Assembly (NCBI RefSeq): GCF_000686805.1
Contig: NZ_KK366017.1
Span: 186,001-250,000, forward strand
Length of the DNA stretch: 64,000 bases
Source of the DNA: Bacillus sp. UNC41MFS5
GTDB taxonomy: Bacteria; Bacillota; Bacilli; Bacillales_B; DSM-18226
Reading direction: 5' to 3'
Position numbers and translations under genes: made by a program. This document shows positions 8,845 through 17,445 of this stretch, in pieces (the first letter of the stretch is position 1; the number at the start of each line of letters is the position of its first letter). Below the pieces are notes generated by a model. It was not told the DNA's origin, made no database searches, and saw only the letters and a program-made list of their open reading frames with translations.

Positions 8845-9087
8845 ATGTCTGAATGCCCAGTATGTAATGGTTTTCGTGAAGCCTATTTATTATGTACAAA
8901 TTGCGGGGAGCCTATGATGGAAAGTGGTCGTCTAATGGATTTTTATGATGATTATAGTCCATATATGGAGATTGACTTAATGAAAATGGAAGATGGATAT
9001 CCTGATACAAATTCAGGTCATAAGTGTCCCCATGTGTATCGATGTCCTGCTTGTCATCTAGAAGAAGTATTTTTTATAAAAGAATAA
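8845..9087 (+). CDS. Small cysteine-rich (zinc-ribbon-like) protein
   Basis: An 80-residue protein with three Cys-x-x-Cys pairs, CPVC and CTNC near the N-terminus and CPAC near the C-terminus, plus a further Cys-Pro-His, likely binding one or two zinc ions. The start at ATG 8845 is preceded by AAAAGGG 8 nt upstream; an in-frame GTG at 8836 is less well placed. Function is unknown, and it stands alone before a terminator shared with msmX. Confidence 0.7.
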   Translation: MSECPVCNGFREAYLLCTNCGEPMMESGRLMDFYDDYSPYMEIDLMKMEDGYPDTNSGHKCPHVYRCPACHLEEVFFIKE

Positions 9088-9109
9088 GCCCTGCTAAGAA
9101 GCAGGGCTT
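9086..9109. terminator. Bidirectional terminator between the Cys-rich gene and msmX
   Basis: A 10-bp perfect stem (9086-9095 with 9100-9109) between convergent genes; it overlaps the stop codon of the left gene. Confidence 0.75.
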
Positions 9110-9124
9110 ATTGGTCCATATTTA

Positions 9125-10225
9125 TTAAGGGCGGATTCTTGATTCTGTTTCTTCATCAAAGAAATGTGCTTTATTCATATCAAATGCTAGTTCTAATGTA
9201 TCGCCTGGATGGATATCACCACGAGAATCAACGCGAGCTACAAAATCTTGACCGCCAATACTTGAATATATCATTAATTCTGCACCAGTTAACTCGGCAA
9301 CATCTACTTGAGCTTTAATTTTTGATCCAGCCGATGCATCAATGAAAACTGGCTCATCATGAATATCTTCTGGTCGTGTACCTAGGATAATTGATTTTCC
9401 AACATATCCTTGCTCGCGTAAATATTTCATTTTTCCTTCTGGAACAGCAAGCGCAGTATTTCCAATTACGAATTTTCCATCCTCTAGTTTTCCGTTGAAG
9501 AAGTTCATCGCAGGAGATCCGATAAAGCCGCCGACGAAGACATTCTCAGGCTTTTCATAAACTTCTTTAGGCGAACCTACTTGCTGAATGATTCCATCTT
9601 TCATAACGACTAGTCGTGTAGCCATTGTCATCGCTTCGGTTTGGTCATGTGTAACATAGATTGTAGTAGTATCTAAGCGGCGGTGAAGTTTAGCAATTTC
9701 AGCACGCATTTGAACACGAAGTTTTGCATCTAGGTTTGATAATGGTTCATCCATTAAGAATACTTTTGCATCACGTACAATCGCACGGCCTAATGCCACA
9801 CGCTGGCGTTGCCCACCTGAAAGAGCTTTAGGTTTACGAGTTAAGTAAGCCTCTAAACCAAGAATCTTTGCTGCGTCTTTTACCCGGCGGTCAATTTCAT
9901 CTTTTGGGAATTTACGAAGTTTTAAGCCAAATGCCATGTTATCATATACTGTCATGTGTGGATAAAGGGCATAGTTTTGGAAAACCATCGCGATATCACG
10001 ATCTTTTGGAGCTACATCGTTTACTCTTTTACCATCAATGTAGAAATCTCCTTTTGAAATATCTTCCAGACCAGCAATCATTCGAAGTGTCGTAGATTTT
10101 CCGCACCCTGATGGTCCTACAAACACGATAAATTCTTTATCTTCAATATGTAAATTGAAGTCTTGTACAGCTGTTACTTTATTATCATAAATTTTATAAA
10201 TATGATCTAATTTTAACTCTGCCAT
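9125..10225 (-). CDS. msmX: Multi-sugar ABC transporter ATPase MsmX/UgpC-like
   Basis: A 366-residue ATPase of the CUT1 carbohydrate-importer family. Seen: Walker A GPSGCGKST, signature LSGGQRQRV, Walker B VFLMDEPLSNLD, the switch His in VTHD, and a C-terminal MalK-type regulatory (OB/TOBE) domain from about residue 240. No permease or binding-protein gene is nearby, as expected for MsmX, which energises several separate sugar importers in B. subtilis. A GGGAGG site precedes the ATG. Confidence 0.9.
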   Translation of the reverse strand: MAELKLDHIYKIYDNKVTAVQDFNLHIEDKEFIVFVGPSGCGKSTTLRMIAGLEDISKGDFYIDGKRVNDVAPKDRDIAMVFQNYALYPHMTVYDNMAFGLKLRKFPKDEIDRRVKDAAKILGLEAYLTRKPKALSGGQRQRVALGRAIVRDAKVFLMDEPLSNLDAKLRVQMRAEIAKLHRRLDTTTIYVTHDQTEAMTMATRLVVMKDGIIQQVGSPKEVYEKPENVFVGGFIGSPAMNFFNGKLEDGKFVIGNTALAVPEGKMKYLREQGYVGKSIILGTRPEDIHDEPVFIDASAGSKIKAQVDVAELTGAELMIYSSIGGQDFVARVDSRGDIHPGDTLELAFDMNKAHFFDEETESRIRP

Positions 10226-10304
10226 TGTAATTCCTCCCTTTATCTTGTTAGTAATAGTTTACAAGTAGCAGAAGAAAATAGGTATGGACAGACTGCACAA
10301 AGAA

Positions 10305-10319
10305 TGAAAACGCTTTTTT
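10305..10319. promoter_or_regulatory. Possible CcpA cre-like site upstream of msmX
   Basis: TGAAAACGCTTTTTT matches the cre consensus TGWAANCGNTNWCA except for the last two bases. It is about 80 bp upstream of the msmX start. Chance occurrence is possible. Confidence 0.3.
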
Positions 10320-10329
10320 GGGCACTTTG

Positions 10330-11241
10330 TTATCTCTTTTGATTTTGTTCAAATAGAAGGCAAGCTAAAAAGACTGTAAAGGCTCCATAAAAATCCTTTA
10401 ATTGGATTCCAGACCTATCGATAAATTTATCAATTCGATATTGGAGTGTATTTCGATGGATGTATAATTTTTTTGCCGTCAAACTGGCATTTAAATTATT
10501 CTCAAGAAAAACTTTAATGGTCGAATACATCTCAGGATCATCATTAAAAATTTCGAATATTCCTTGATGGATCTTTGGTTTTAAATCCATCGGCAAGTGA
10601 TAAGCCACATATGCAGGAAGAACCCGTTCAAATGTAAAAATATTCATAAGGGAAACAAGATTGGTCAGGCCAAAGGAAAAATATTCTTTCTCAAGCAGGA
10701 ACTTTGACCGAAGTTGGTCGTTAAAGGAATTAAACTTTCCAATAAAAAAAGCGATTTTGACATAAAAGTCACTTTCTAAGGTTTCTGACATGGAAATCAA
10801 TTCTTCTTCCGTAAGTAAGACTATGGTGTCCTCTTCAATAATAATTCCTCGTCTTTTGTTCTCCCAGATGATGATGACTCCTTCAGTAAAGAACCCTTTT
10901 AATGCTGACTCAATCTCAAGTTGATTCGTATCATCTCCGTTAATTTGAAATTGAATGAACCGAAGATTTGTCTCAGCATTATAAGAGGGGGGAGGACCAT
11001 CCTCTAATAAATACGCATCCCATCCCTTGGTTACAGAATTTTGGACAATTGATGGATTCTCAACTAATTGATAAATCACTTGAAGGAGGGTTAATTCCTT
11101 TTCAGTTACCTCAGATTTAGGAATGCCAATCCATTCTTTTTCCATCTCGCTGAAAAATACATAATACTGTTCTGAATGCGTAATAGGTTGATCGGGAAAC
11201 AAAATGGAATTTTCATAAATAGACAATAATTTTCTAAGCAT
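10330..11241 (-). CDS. PucR-type helix-turn-helix regulator (YxkF-like)
   Basis: A 303-residue protein whose C-terminal ~60 residues (LNASLTAKKLYIHRNTLQYRIDKF) form the PucR/CdaR-type HTH, in which an N-terminal sensory region of unknown ligand precedes DNA binding. It lies upstream of and co-directional with msmX; from memory a similar regulator (yxkF) adjoins msmX in B. subtilis. The start was set at ATG 11241, which has GGGGAAA upstream; the ATG at 11256 has none. Regulation of msmX is inferred from position only. Confidence 0.7.
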   Translation of the reverse strand: MLRKLLSIYENSILFPDQPITHSEQYYVFFSEMEKEWIGIPKSEVTEKELTLLQVIYQLVENPSIVQNSVTKGWDAYLLEDGPPPSYNAETNLRFIQFQINGDDTNQLEIESALKGFFTEGVIIIWENKRRGIIIEEDTIVLLTEEELISMSETLESDFYVKIAFFIGKFNSFNDQLRSKFLLEKEYFSFGLTNLVSLMNIFTFERVLPAYVAYHLPMDLKPKIHQGIFEIFNDDPEMYSTIKVFLENNLNASLTAKKLYIHRNTLQYRIDKFIDRSGIQLKDFYGAFTVFLACLLFEQNQKR

Positions 11242-11320
11242 TTTTGATTTCCCCATTATAAAAAATTTTTAGTGTCTTCTAACATTATATCAGTAGTTAC
11301 TGAACCTATAAAATAATAAA

Positions 11321-11347
11321 GGCTAGCCAAGGTTAATTCGGCTAGCC
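11321..11347 (-). terminator. Minus-strand terminator after the yheE/small-gene unit
   Basis: GGCTAGCC at 11340-11347 pairs with GGCTAGCC at 11321-11328; on the minus strand an AT-rich TTTATTATTTT tail follows. It ends transcription of the minus-strand gene at 11368-11559. Confidence 0.7.
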
Positions 11348-11367
11348 AGTTCTTTGGGTATTTATTA

Positions 11368-11559
11368 TCAATCGCATTCATAGGGGGGTTGTTCTTCTTG
11401 TAGGTCACGGGCTTCTTCGATATTAGTTGACTCCTGACGGGAATGAACTGCCCCACCGGACATTCCTTCGTTAATCATTCGGTCAACATCCATAGACACT
11501 TTATCTCTGCCTTCATATGCAGATTCTGCATCAGTTCCCATGTTTTTTCCTTTGTCCAT
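11368..11559 (-). CDS. Small hydrophilic protein of unknown function
   Basis: 63 residues, highly charged, with DKVSMDVDRMINEGMSGG in the middle and an acidic, proline-containing C-terminus ending in Cys. The start was chosen at ATG 11559, since GGAAAGG is about 9 nt upstream. It follows yheE and the YheC/YheD genes on the same strand and is bounded by a terminator, so it may belong to the sporulation unit; I do not recognise the family. Confidence 0.6.
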   Translation of the reverse strand: MDKGKNMGTDAESAYEGRDKVSMDVDRMINEGMSGGAVHSRQESTNIEEARDLQEEQPPYECD

Positions 11560-11641
11560 CCTTATCATTCCTTTCCCAAAACTATATTTAGTTTTGCTGA
11601 AAAGGCAAGTTTTCATGCACGATGGTCATTCAAATTTTAGA

Positions 11642-11851
11642 TTATTCATATACATGGTAAAGCATGAGTTCATGGATTTGGCTCGATAATGCCTCAATCT
11701 CATCCTGTTCAGGCACATTTGTTGTCCATTCTATTTTCCCTGTTTGGTGATAAATTCCCGTCACCCGTTGCTTTTTATGATAAAAGGAAAAATTCCAGCC
11801 AGGTATATTTTTATTTTCAAATAATGGTTTAAATTGAAAGTGCAAGATCAT
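11642..11851 (-). CDS. yheE: YheE-like small protein
   Basis: A 69-residue soluble protein with aromatic-rich N-terminus (FQFKPLFENK, WNFSFYHKK) typical of the B. subtilis YheE family (about 72 residues). It lies 74 bp downstream of the last YheC/YheD gene, as in the yhe cluster. The ribosome binding site AAAGGAGG precedes the ATG. Function is unknown; a sporulation role is inferred from the cluster. Confidence 0.75.
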   Translation of the reverse strand: MILHFQFKPLFENKNIPGWNFSFYHKKQRVTGIYHQTGKIEWTTNVPEQDEIEALSSQIHELMLYHVYE

Positions 11852-11925
11852 CGCGAAATCCTCCTTTTAATATTCTTACTTATAGCTTAACTGGTTTGGG
11901 AAAATATTTAAATATGAATTTTCTG

Positions 11926-12972
11926 TCAGTTTTCATAACCGGAAAGTTGGAAGAAAATACGGCAAAGTTGCTCAATCTTCTTTTCTTCAATTTCCTCTTC
12001 ATCAAATCTCATTGGTTTGGAATTTACCTCGTAAATATAGTAATGGCCAGTCATACTTACCCCGGCATCAATAGAAAACTCTCCGAAATAGCCAAATCGA
12101 TCAGACAGTGCCATCCCTATTTCTGGAACAATCGCATCAATAAAACGATCATGCTCCTTGGTTTGTAAAATTTCATAGGGCAGGAGTCTACCGCCGGATG
12201 GAATATGGGTTGTAATATCTTGTGTCTGAGATTGCCGAATTCCAACTCCTGTTACAGTGTAACCACCGTCTTCTCCGTGGGCGAGGATACGAAAATCGAA
12301 GCGATTTCCCTTATACTTGGCTGATTTGATTTCAGCTTGTGCTAAATAGTTTTTTGCCAACAATTCCACACCGTGTTTTTCCCAAAAATGATCAAAGGAT
12401 TTAAAAAGTTCATGCTGGTGTATCCCGTCTAATTGAAGACCGGTAGCACTAGTTAGCCTTAAGCGAAGAATCCCTTTTCCTTTGGAAGATTGAGCAGGTT
12501 TTAAATAAAGGCTTTTATGCTCCTTTTGAAACAAGAACAAGTCCTTCTTCCCGTGGATAAGGATGGTTTCTGGCAGGAACGATTTCAGAAAGGGATGTTT
12601 TTTAAACACCTCATAGAGCTCATATTTATCAATAAAACATGGATTGAAATAAGGGATATTCTTCTCCTTTAAAATAGAAAAAAAATGCTGGCATTGTTCG
12701 TTTTGTTCTGACTTTCGGAAGGGTATCCGGTTATATACAATGTCTGGATAGCGAAATTTTTCTTTTATCCAGTGATTTTGTTCAGGTAAAAATGTATAGC
12801 CCGTAATATGGTCTTTACCAGCATCCTCTGGTATAAAAACAAAGCTTATTCCATTGTGTGAAATAAGCTTTTTTTGTAATGCTATAAAAAGCGGGCCATT
12901 ACCAGCAATAGAACCATCTGCTTTTCTTGCTGACAGAATTCCAACCTGAGGACCTGGATAATTGATTTTCAT
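11926..12972 (-). CDS. YheC/YheD-family ATP-grasp spore protein (fourth of four)
   Basis: 348 residues. N-terminal region with the family block PDIVYNRIPFRKSE (about residues 75-90), then FNPCFIDKYELYEVF, then an ATP-grasp domain with YLKPAQSSKGKGI (ATP-binding lysine and glycine loop) and, near the C-terminus, EVNSKPMRFDEE (metal-binding Glu/Asn). In B. subtilis these are endospore coat-associated proteins of unproven reaction; ATP-grasp enzymes join a carboxylate to an amine or thiol. Its ATG overlaps the stop of the preceding gene by 4 bp. Last of a run of four homologues transcribed from near 16.8 kb. Confidence 0.85.
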   Translation of the reverse strand: MKINYPGPQVGILSARKADGSIAGNGPLFIALQKKLISHNGISFVFIPEDAGKDHITGYTFLPEQNHWIKEKFRYPDIVYNRIPFRKSEQNEQCQHFFSILKEKNIPYFNPCFIDKYELYEVFKKHPFLKSFLPETILIHGKKDLFLFQKEHKSLYLKPAQSSKGKGILRLRLTSATGLQLDGIHQHELFKSFDHFWEKHGVELLAKNYLAQAEIKSAKYKGNRFDFRILAHGEDGGYTVTGVGIRQSQTQDITTHIPSGGRLLPYEILQTKEHDRFIDAIVPEIGMALSDRFGYFGEFSIDAGVSMTGHYYIYEVNSKPMRFDEEEIEEKKIEQLCRIFFQLSGYEN

Positions 12973-14333
12973 TGGATTAACTCCTCTAGGTGTAATAAGG
13001 ATTGTTCGGTAAGAAAGACGGCAAATGCAATTGATAATTTTCGGGTTAGCAAATCAAATTCTTTTAATTCAGGATGAATAAAGATGGATCTTCCAGGTTT
13101 GGAATTTGCTTCGAAGAGCCAAACTTCTCCATTTCGGTCGATACCTAAATCAAATCCAATCTCACCAATTATTCCTTCTACATGCCGATCCATTGCGCTG
13201 CTTAAAAGCAAGGCGGCGTTGGAGAGTTTCTGTGAATATAGTGAACATTCCTCATTGGAAAAAATCTCTTCCATTGTCTTAATATCTCCACCGCTTCTTG
13301 AATGGGTGGTCACGCTGCCAGGTCCTGCTATCTTCGCTGCAATCGCAGATACATGCCAATTTCCCATATCATCTTTATTGGTGTGGACTCTAAAATCAAT
13401 GGAACGGGATTCGGTTCGGAGTAGATTAATCCCTTGCTGTACTAGCATTTTTTCAAGGGATTGATTGGCAAATACGTTTCCCATCAAGCTTTCTAAACTT
13501 GAAAATTTCCTCAGACGGTTTACATTGCTTTTATCTTGGTATCGACAGTAATAATCATCGCTGTGTTTGTCGTAAATAATTTGGTGAACGCCTAAGCCGA
13601 GACTGCCATTTTTAGGTTTGATAAAAACATGGCCATAGGTGGAAAGCATCGTTTCGATTGAGGAGAAGGATGTAAACGGCAATGTATCTGGAAGGAAATT
13701 AGACACGGTTTCATCTTGAATAAGTCTTTCATGAATTTCAAGTTTGTTAAAAAATCCAGGATTGTACCAAGGGATAAGATATTCTTTTTGCAATCGCTCT
13801 CTCACTTTTATTAATCTTGGGTTATTTTCACTTCTTCGGTTGGGAAGTCGATCATAAATAACATTTGGAAAGGGAATATCAACCGTTTCCCAACTGTTAT
13901 TATGATAAAAGTGCCCTTCAATGGTTCCTCGATGCCAATCAATATGCTGTTCTCCAAACACAAATGGTAAGGCACCCACCATTTTATTAACGGAAAGGAG
14001 TTTTGAGAAAAACTGTGTTCGATCGCCAATCGGTTCCAATGGCAAGGAAGTAAATCCTGCTGTAAAAATACCTACAAGTGGACCGATAATTAGACTTTGG
14101 TTAGATAAGAAAACATGAAGTGGAATGTTGAAACTAGGAAATTGAAGTGCTTGTTGAATTTCCCGGCTGATTGAAATCCGATCATCTTGATCAGGATGTG
14201 GGATAAAATCTACTTCTATCGATCTTGAACCAAAGGAAATTCGTGATAACTCTTTTTCTCTAATTATTTCAGGCGGACAGAAAACTACTAATTGATCATT
14301 TTGAGCAACTTCAATGAGATAATGTTTTCTCAT
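12969..14333 (-). CDS. yheD: YheD-like ATP-grasp spore protein (third of four)
   Basis: 454 residues: an N-terminal ~95-residue domain also present in the first gene of the run, a central block PNVIYDRLPNRRSENN near residue 160, then YNPGFFNKLEIHERL, and an ATP-grasp domain with FIKPKNGSLGLGVHQI and the C-terminal FEANSKPGRS metal-binding motif. It overlaps the gene before it by 23 bp and the one after by 4 bp. AGGAAGAG lies before the ATG. Spore-coat association is from the B. subtilis family; catalytic function is inferred. Confidence 0.85.
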   Translation of the reverse strand: MRKHYLIEVAQNDQLVVFCPPEIIREKELSRISFGSRSIEVDFIPHPDQDDRISISREIQQALQFPSFNIPLHVFLSNQSLIIGPLVGIFTAGFTSLPLEPIGDRTQFFSKLLSVNKMVGALPFVFGEQHIDWHRGTIEGHFYHNNSWETVDIPFPNVIYDRLPNRRSENNPRLIKVRERLQKEYLIPWYNPGFFNKLEIHERLIQDETVSNFLPDTLPFTSFSSIETMLSTYGHVFIKPKNGSLGLGVHQIIYDKHSDDYYCRYQDKSNVNRLRKFSSLESLMGNVFANQSLEKMLVQQGINLLRTESRSIDFRVHTNKDDMGNWHVSAIAAKIAGPGSVTTHSRSGGDIKTMEEIFSNEECSLYSQKLSNAALLLSSAMDRHVEGIIGEIGFDLGIDRNGEVWLFEANSKPGRSIFIHPELKEFDLLTRKLSIAFAVFLTEQSLLHLEELIQ

Positions 14334-15414
14334 AATAGCTCTTCCTTTCTTTTAGATCCATTTGACTTAGGTGCTTCCCATAAAGCAAAGGGGCAAGGGT
14401 TAAAGTCTCCTTTATATCTGGCTGTGTATGAAGGAGGACCTTTCGACCAGGCTTCGAATTGATATCCAGAATCCAAATTGATTCATCTTTTGCAATTCCG
14501 ATATCAATGCCAATCTCAAATAATGGTAAAAAGGCATTTTCTAGTATAGGTGGAAGATTAGAAAGAATGTAATCTAATTCCTGATGGATGTACTCCTTTT
14601 TAGCAGGTAAAAAAGAGGTTGACCAATCCAAATAAGGAATAATCGAACCACCAGCACTTAAATTGGAAAGGATTCCCCCAGTACTCCCGACTCGAATACC
14701 TCTGCCCATTTCTCCCCATTTTCCATCAATCCCTTTCTGTAGGAGGATCCGAATGTCAAATGGCTGTAGGTCATCATTGGATAATTCTAAATATGGCTGC
14801 ATAAGGTAGGGACGCTTGCTAATAAGTGGGTGCAGCCATTTATTTAGTTTGGTTTCATTTGGAAAGATTCGTGAGATAATATTCTTGTTTTTTTCTGTTT
14901 TAACATGAAAGGATTTGTTGTTTTTTTTCAAATAGTAAATACCATTTCCTTGAGAGCCATTAATTGGCTTTAAAATCATTCTTTTCTTGGCAGTTAATTC
15001 ATTTAACACGATGCTAGAATTGGAAACCGCCTGAGTCAGGGGCAAATAAGCTGATAAAACTGTACTTTTTAATACGTCATAGAGTTCGAGTTTATTAGGC
15101 AGTCCATATCCTAAAAAGGTTATTTCGGGTCTGTTCTTTAGCCAAGATACAATCGGAATGCACTGCTTGGAGTAGTCATCATCCCCGTAAAAACAACGAT
15201 CATAAATAAGAGTTGGAATGGGAAACTCCTTGTCTGCCCAAGATTTTGATTGTGAAATGAATTTTTTTCCTTTTACTTGTAATGTAAGTGGATTTACATT
15301 GGCAGGGGAGAAGCGATAGCATTCCACTCCACAGGGTTCTGCAAAGTTTGCAATGTCGTTGATATAGGTCTGCTCACTGTCCAAATTTATGGTCATTATT
15401 CCAAAGGCAATCAA
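14311..15414 (-). CDS. yheC: YheC-like ATP-grasp spore protein (second of four)
   Basis: 367 residues, the length of B. subtilis YheC. Seen: N-terminal FGIMTINL strand, PTLIYDRCFYGDDDYS near residue 75, the ATP-grasp block LKPINGSQGNGIYYL and the terminal DINSKPGRK motif. It starts at TTG 15414, with GGAGGA 8 nt upstream, one base after the stop of the first gene. It lacks the extra N-terminal domain found in the first and third genes, so the run alternates long and short types. Confidence 0.85.
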   Translation of the reverse strand: MIAFGIMTINLDSEQTYINDIANFAEPCGVECYRFSPANVNPLTLQVKGKKFISQSKSWADKEFPIPTLIYDRCFYGDDDYSKQCIPIVSWLKNRPEITFLGYGLPNKLELYDVLKSTVLSAYLPLTQAVSNSSIVLNELTAKKRMILKPINGSQGNGIYYLKKNNKSFHVKTEKNKNIISRIFPNETKLNKWLHPLISKRPYLMQPYLELSNDDLQPFDIRILLQKGIDGKWGEMGRGIRVGSTGGILSNLSAGGSIIPYLDWSTSFLPAKKEYIHQELDYILSNLPPILENAFLPLFEIGIDIGIAKDESIWILDINSKPGRKVLLHTQPDIKETLTLAPLLYGKHLSQMDLKERKSYYEKTLSH

Positions 15415-15415
15415 T

Positions 15416-16798
15416 TTACTGGTCCTCCTTTACAAAAGTCGAATCGAATGCAAGCAGCGTACAAAATTGAATGAGAGCCTTCGCAGATGGTCTGATTTTG
15501 CCTAATCCATCTTCAAAGTTTTTCGAGGGTTTAGAGTTTACTTCAATGATCCACGGCTTTCCGTCTTGGTCTACGCCAATGTCGATGCCAAGTTCACCAG
15601 TTATCCCTGTTTGAGAGTTACTAATAATGGATGCTGTTTCGACTGCTAATTCTTTCATATGTGTAAGCACCTCTAAAGCGTTCTTAGGTCCAAGACAAGT
15701 TCGCAGAACCTCTAACGGTCTAAGCATCTTTCCACCTCTTGCAATGTTGGAAACGAACTCATCTTTTGCAGCTATCCTTGCCACAATTGAGGTAACTTGC
15801 CAATGGTTGTTCAGATTTTTGTGACATAGTACCCTAAAGTCCATGGAACATGAGTCATACGCCACTAATTCAATACCTTGTTGAATAATATAAAATCGAT
15901 TATGGAGAATAGGCTTGATTAGGTTGTGTATTTCGTCTAAGGAGTATTGGTAGCTAGAGTTGTCGTTAAGTAATGCAATCGAGGTTTGTAAAGTGTAGTG
16001 GATTTCATCTTCTTTTTTCAACTTGATAATATTTCTTCCTTGGCTGCCATTAACCGGCTTTATAAATACCGTTTCACATTCGTCGGTAAGTTCATACAAA
16101 TGCTCTTTTGTGTAGATTTTTGTTTTTGGTAAGAAGGGGAGGAGGTGTTTTTCTTGAAATATTTGATTATATACTTCCCATTTTGAAAGGAAACGTTCAT
16201 TAAACAAAGGAATCATCATGGTTTCAAGTCTTTTACGAAATTGCTTAAATGGGACAGATTGTTCAAGTTTACGGGAATGTATACGATTATAAATCACATC
16301 CGGTATTGGATGTTCAAACGATCTCCATTTCCCATTTAACAGGTAATAGCCTTGATTTAAAAATTCCTCATAGGAAAAAACATAAAAAAAGCCACCAATT
16401 TCAGTAATTCCTTGATGAAGTTCCTCGCAAAAAGCATGAATAGAACGAAAGTGTGGTTCTTCCTGTTTAGTGGAAGGGAAATCAATTACTAGTCCAATCA
16501 CAGGTCCGAGTTCGAGTGTTCGAAGAGCTTCCCGATAGATGGCTTGAAATTTAAAACTCTGGGTGGGTAGGCAAAAATTCTTGAGAATATTTTCAGGAAT
16601 AAGCATCAAATTTTGGGGGTCCAGGTCTACTGGTTGAACCGCTGTTTGTATTGCCTTTTTTCCTAACTTAATATTTAATTGAAGGTTCTTGTTTAATCCT
16701 AAACTAGTAAACAAATGGTTGGATATTTGTACCATGCTGTCATTCGTATTTTTAGGTTTTCTTGCTTTAATGGTAACCTGAGTTAATGGAAAAGACAT
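15416..16798 (-). CDS. YheD-like ATP-grasp spore protein (first of four)
   Basis: 460 residues. It has an extra N-terminal domain of about 100 residues, then PDVIYNRIHSRKLEQS, FNERFLSKWEVYNQI, the ATP-grasp block FIKPVNGSQGRNII and EVNSKPSKNF. The start was set at ATG 16798, because GAGGA lies 6 nt upstream, while earlier candidates are unsupported. It heads the minus-strand run and is divergent from yheA; mother-cell-specific transcription is likely but the promoter was not identified. Confidence 0.85.
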   Translation of the reverse strand: MSFPLTQVTIKARKPKNTNDSMVQISNHLFTSLGLNKNLQLNIKLGKKAIQTAVQPVDLDPQNLMLIPENILKNFCLPTQSFKFQAIYREALRTLELGPVIGLVIDFPSTKQEEPHFRSIHAFCEELHQGITEIGGFFYVFSYEEFLNQGYYLLNGKWRSFEHPIPDVIYNRIHSRKLEQSVPFKQFRKRLETMMIPLFNERFLSKWEVYNQIFQEKHLLPFLPKTKIYTKEHLYELTDECETVFIKPVNGSQGRNIIKLKKEDEIHYTLQTSIALLNDNSSYQYSLDEIHNLIKPILHNRFYIIQQGIELVAYDSCSMDFRVLCHKNLNNHWQVTSIVARIAAKDEFVSNIARGGKMLRPLEVLRTCLGPKNALEVLTHMKELAVETASIISNSQTGITGELGIDIGVDQDGKPWIIEVNSKPSKNFEDGLGKIRPSAKALIQFCTLLAFDSTFVKEDQ

Positions 16799-16976
16799 AA
16801 ACATTCCTCGATTTCTATCTATATTGGAACCATTATTCCTTATGGGCATTAGTTGATATAGTAATGTATGTAACACTAATCGAGATGGTGATTTTAACAT
16901 TCTCGCATTTTGGTGAATAGTTTGTTATAGTTGATTCGAATTAGAAAAGCGTTTGATTAAAAAGGAGTGGATACCA

Positions 16977-17324
16977 ATGGCAGTTAATCTATATGATTCC
17001 GCCTATGCGTTAGAAACAGCTATTCGTCAAAGTGATGAATACACACAACTACAACAAGCCTATAAAGAAGTAAATGCGGACCCAGCAGCAAAACAAATGT
17101 TTGATCAGTTCCGCAAAATCCAAATGGACTTGCAACAGAAACAGATGATGGGGCAGGATATCTCTGAACAAGAAATTGCGCAAGCACAATCAACTGTAGG
17201 AGTTGTTCAGCAAAATGAAAAGATTGCTAGGTTAATGCAAGCAGAACAACGGATGAGCATGGTTATTGGCGAGTTAAACAAAGTAATTATGAAACCTCTA
17301 GAAGACCTATACGGAAAAATGTAA
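16977..17324 (+). CDS. yheA: YheA (YlbF/YmcA-family helical protein)
   Basis: A 115-residue all-helical protein with the family pattern SDEYTQLQQAYKEV (residues 15-28) and KQMFDQFRKIQMDLQQ (38-53). Relatives YlbF and YmcA form complexes that control RNase Y and developmental switches; the role of YheA itself is not established. AGGAG lies before ATG 16977; the upstream in-frame extension is not supported. Confidence 0.9.
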   Translation: MAVNLYDSAYALETAIRQSDEYTQLQQAYKEVNADPAAKQMFDQFRKIQMDLQQKQMMGQDISEQEIAQAQSTVGVVQQNEKIARLMQAEQRMSMVIGELNKVIMKPLEDLYGKM

Positions 17325-17335
17325 ATTACAATGCG

Positions 17336-17370
17336 AGCTTTCGGTATAAACCGAAGGCTTTTTCTTTTTT
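17336..17370 (+). terminator. Terminator after yheA
   Basis: A 10-bp stem with one G-U pair (17336-17345 with 17350-17359) followed by TTTTCTTTTTT. Confidence 0.85.
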
Positions 17371-17445
17371 GCTCTGTTCTACAAATGCCTAAAAAATCAT
17401 AAAAGTGTTATAAAGGCTATTTCACCAAGAACAGGGGGCAACGGA

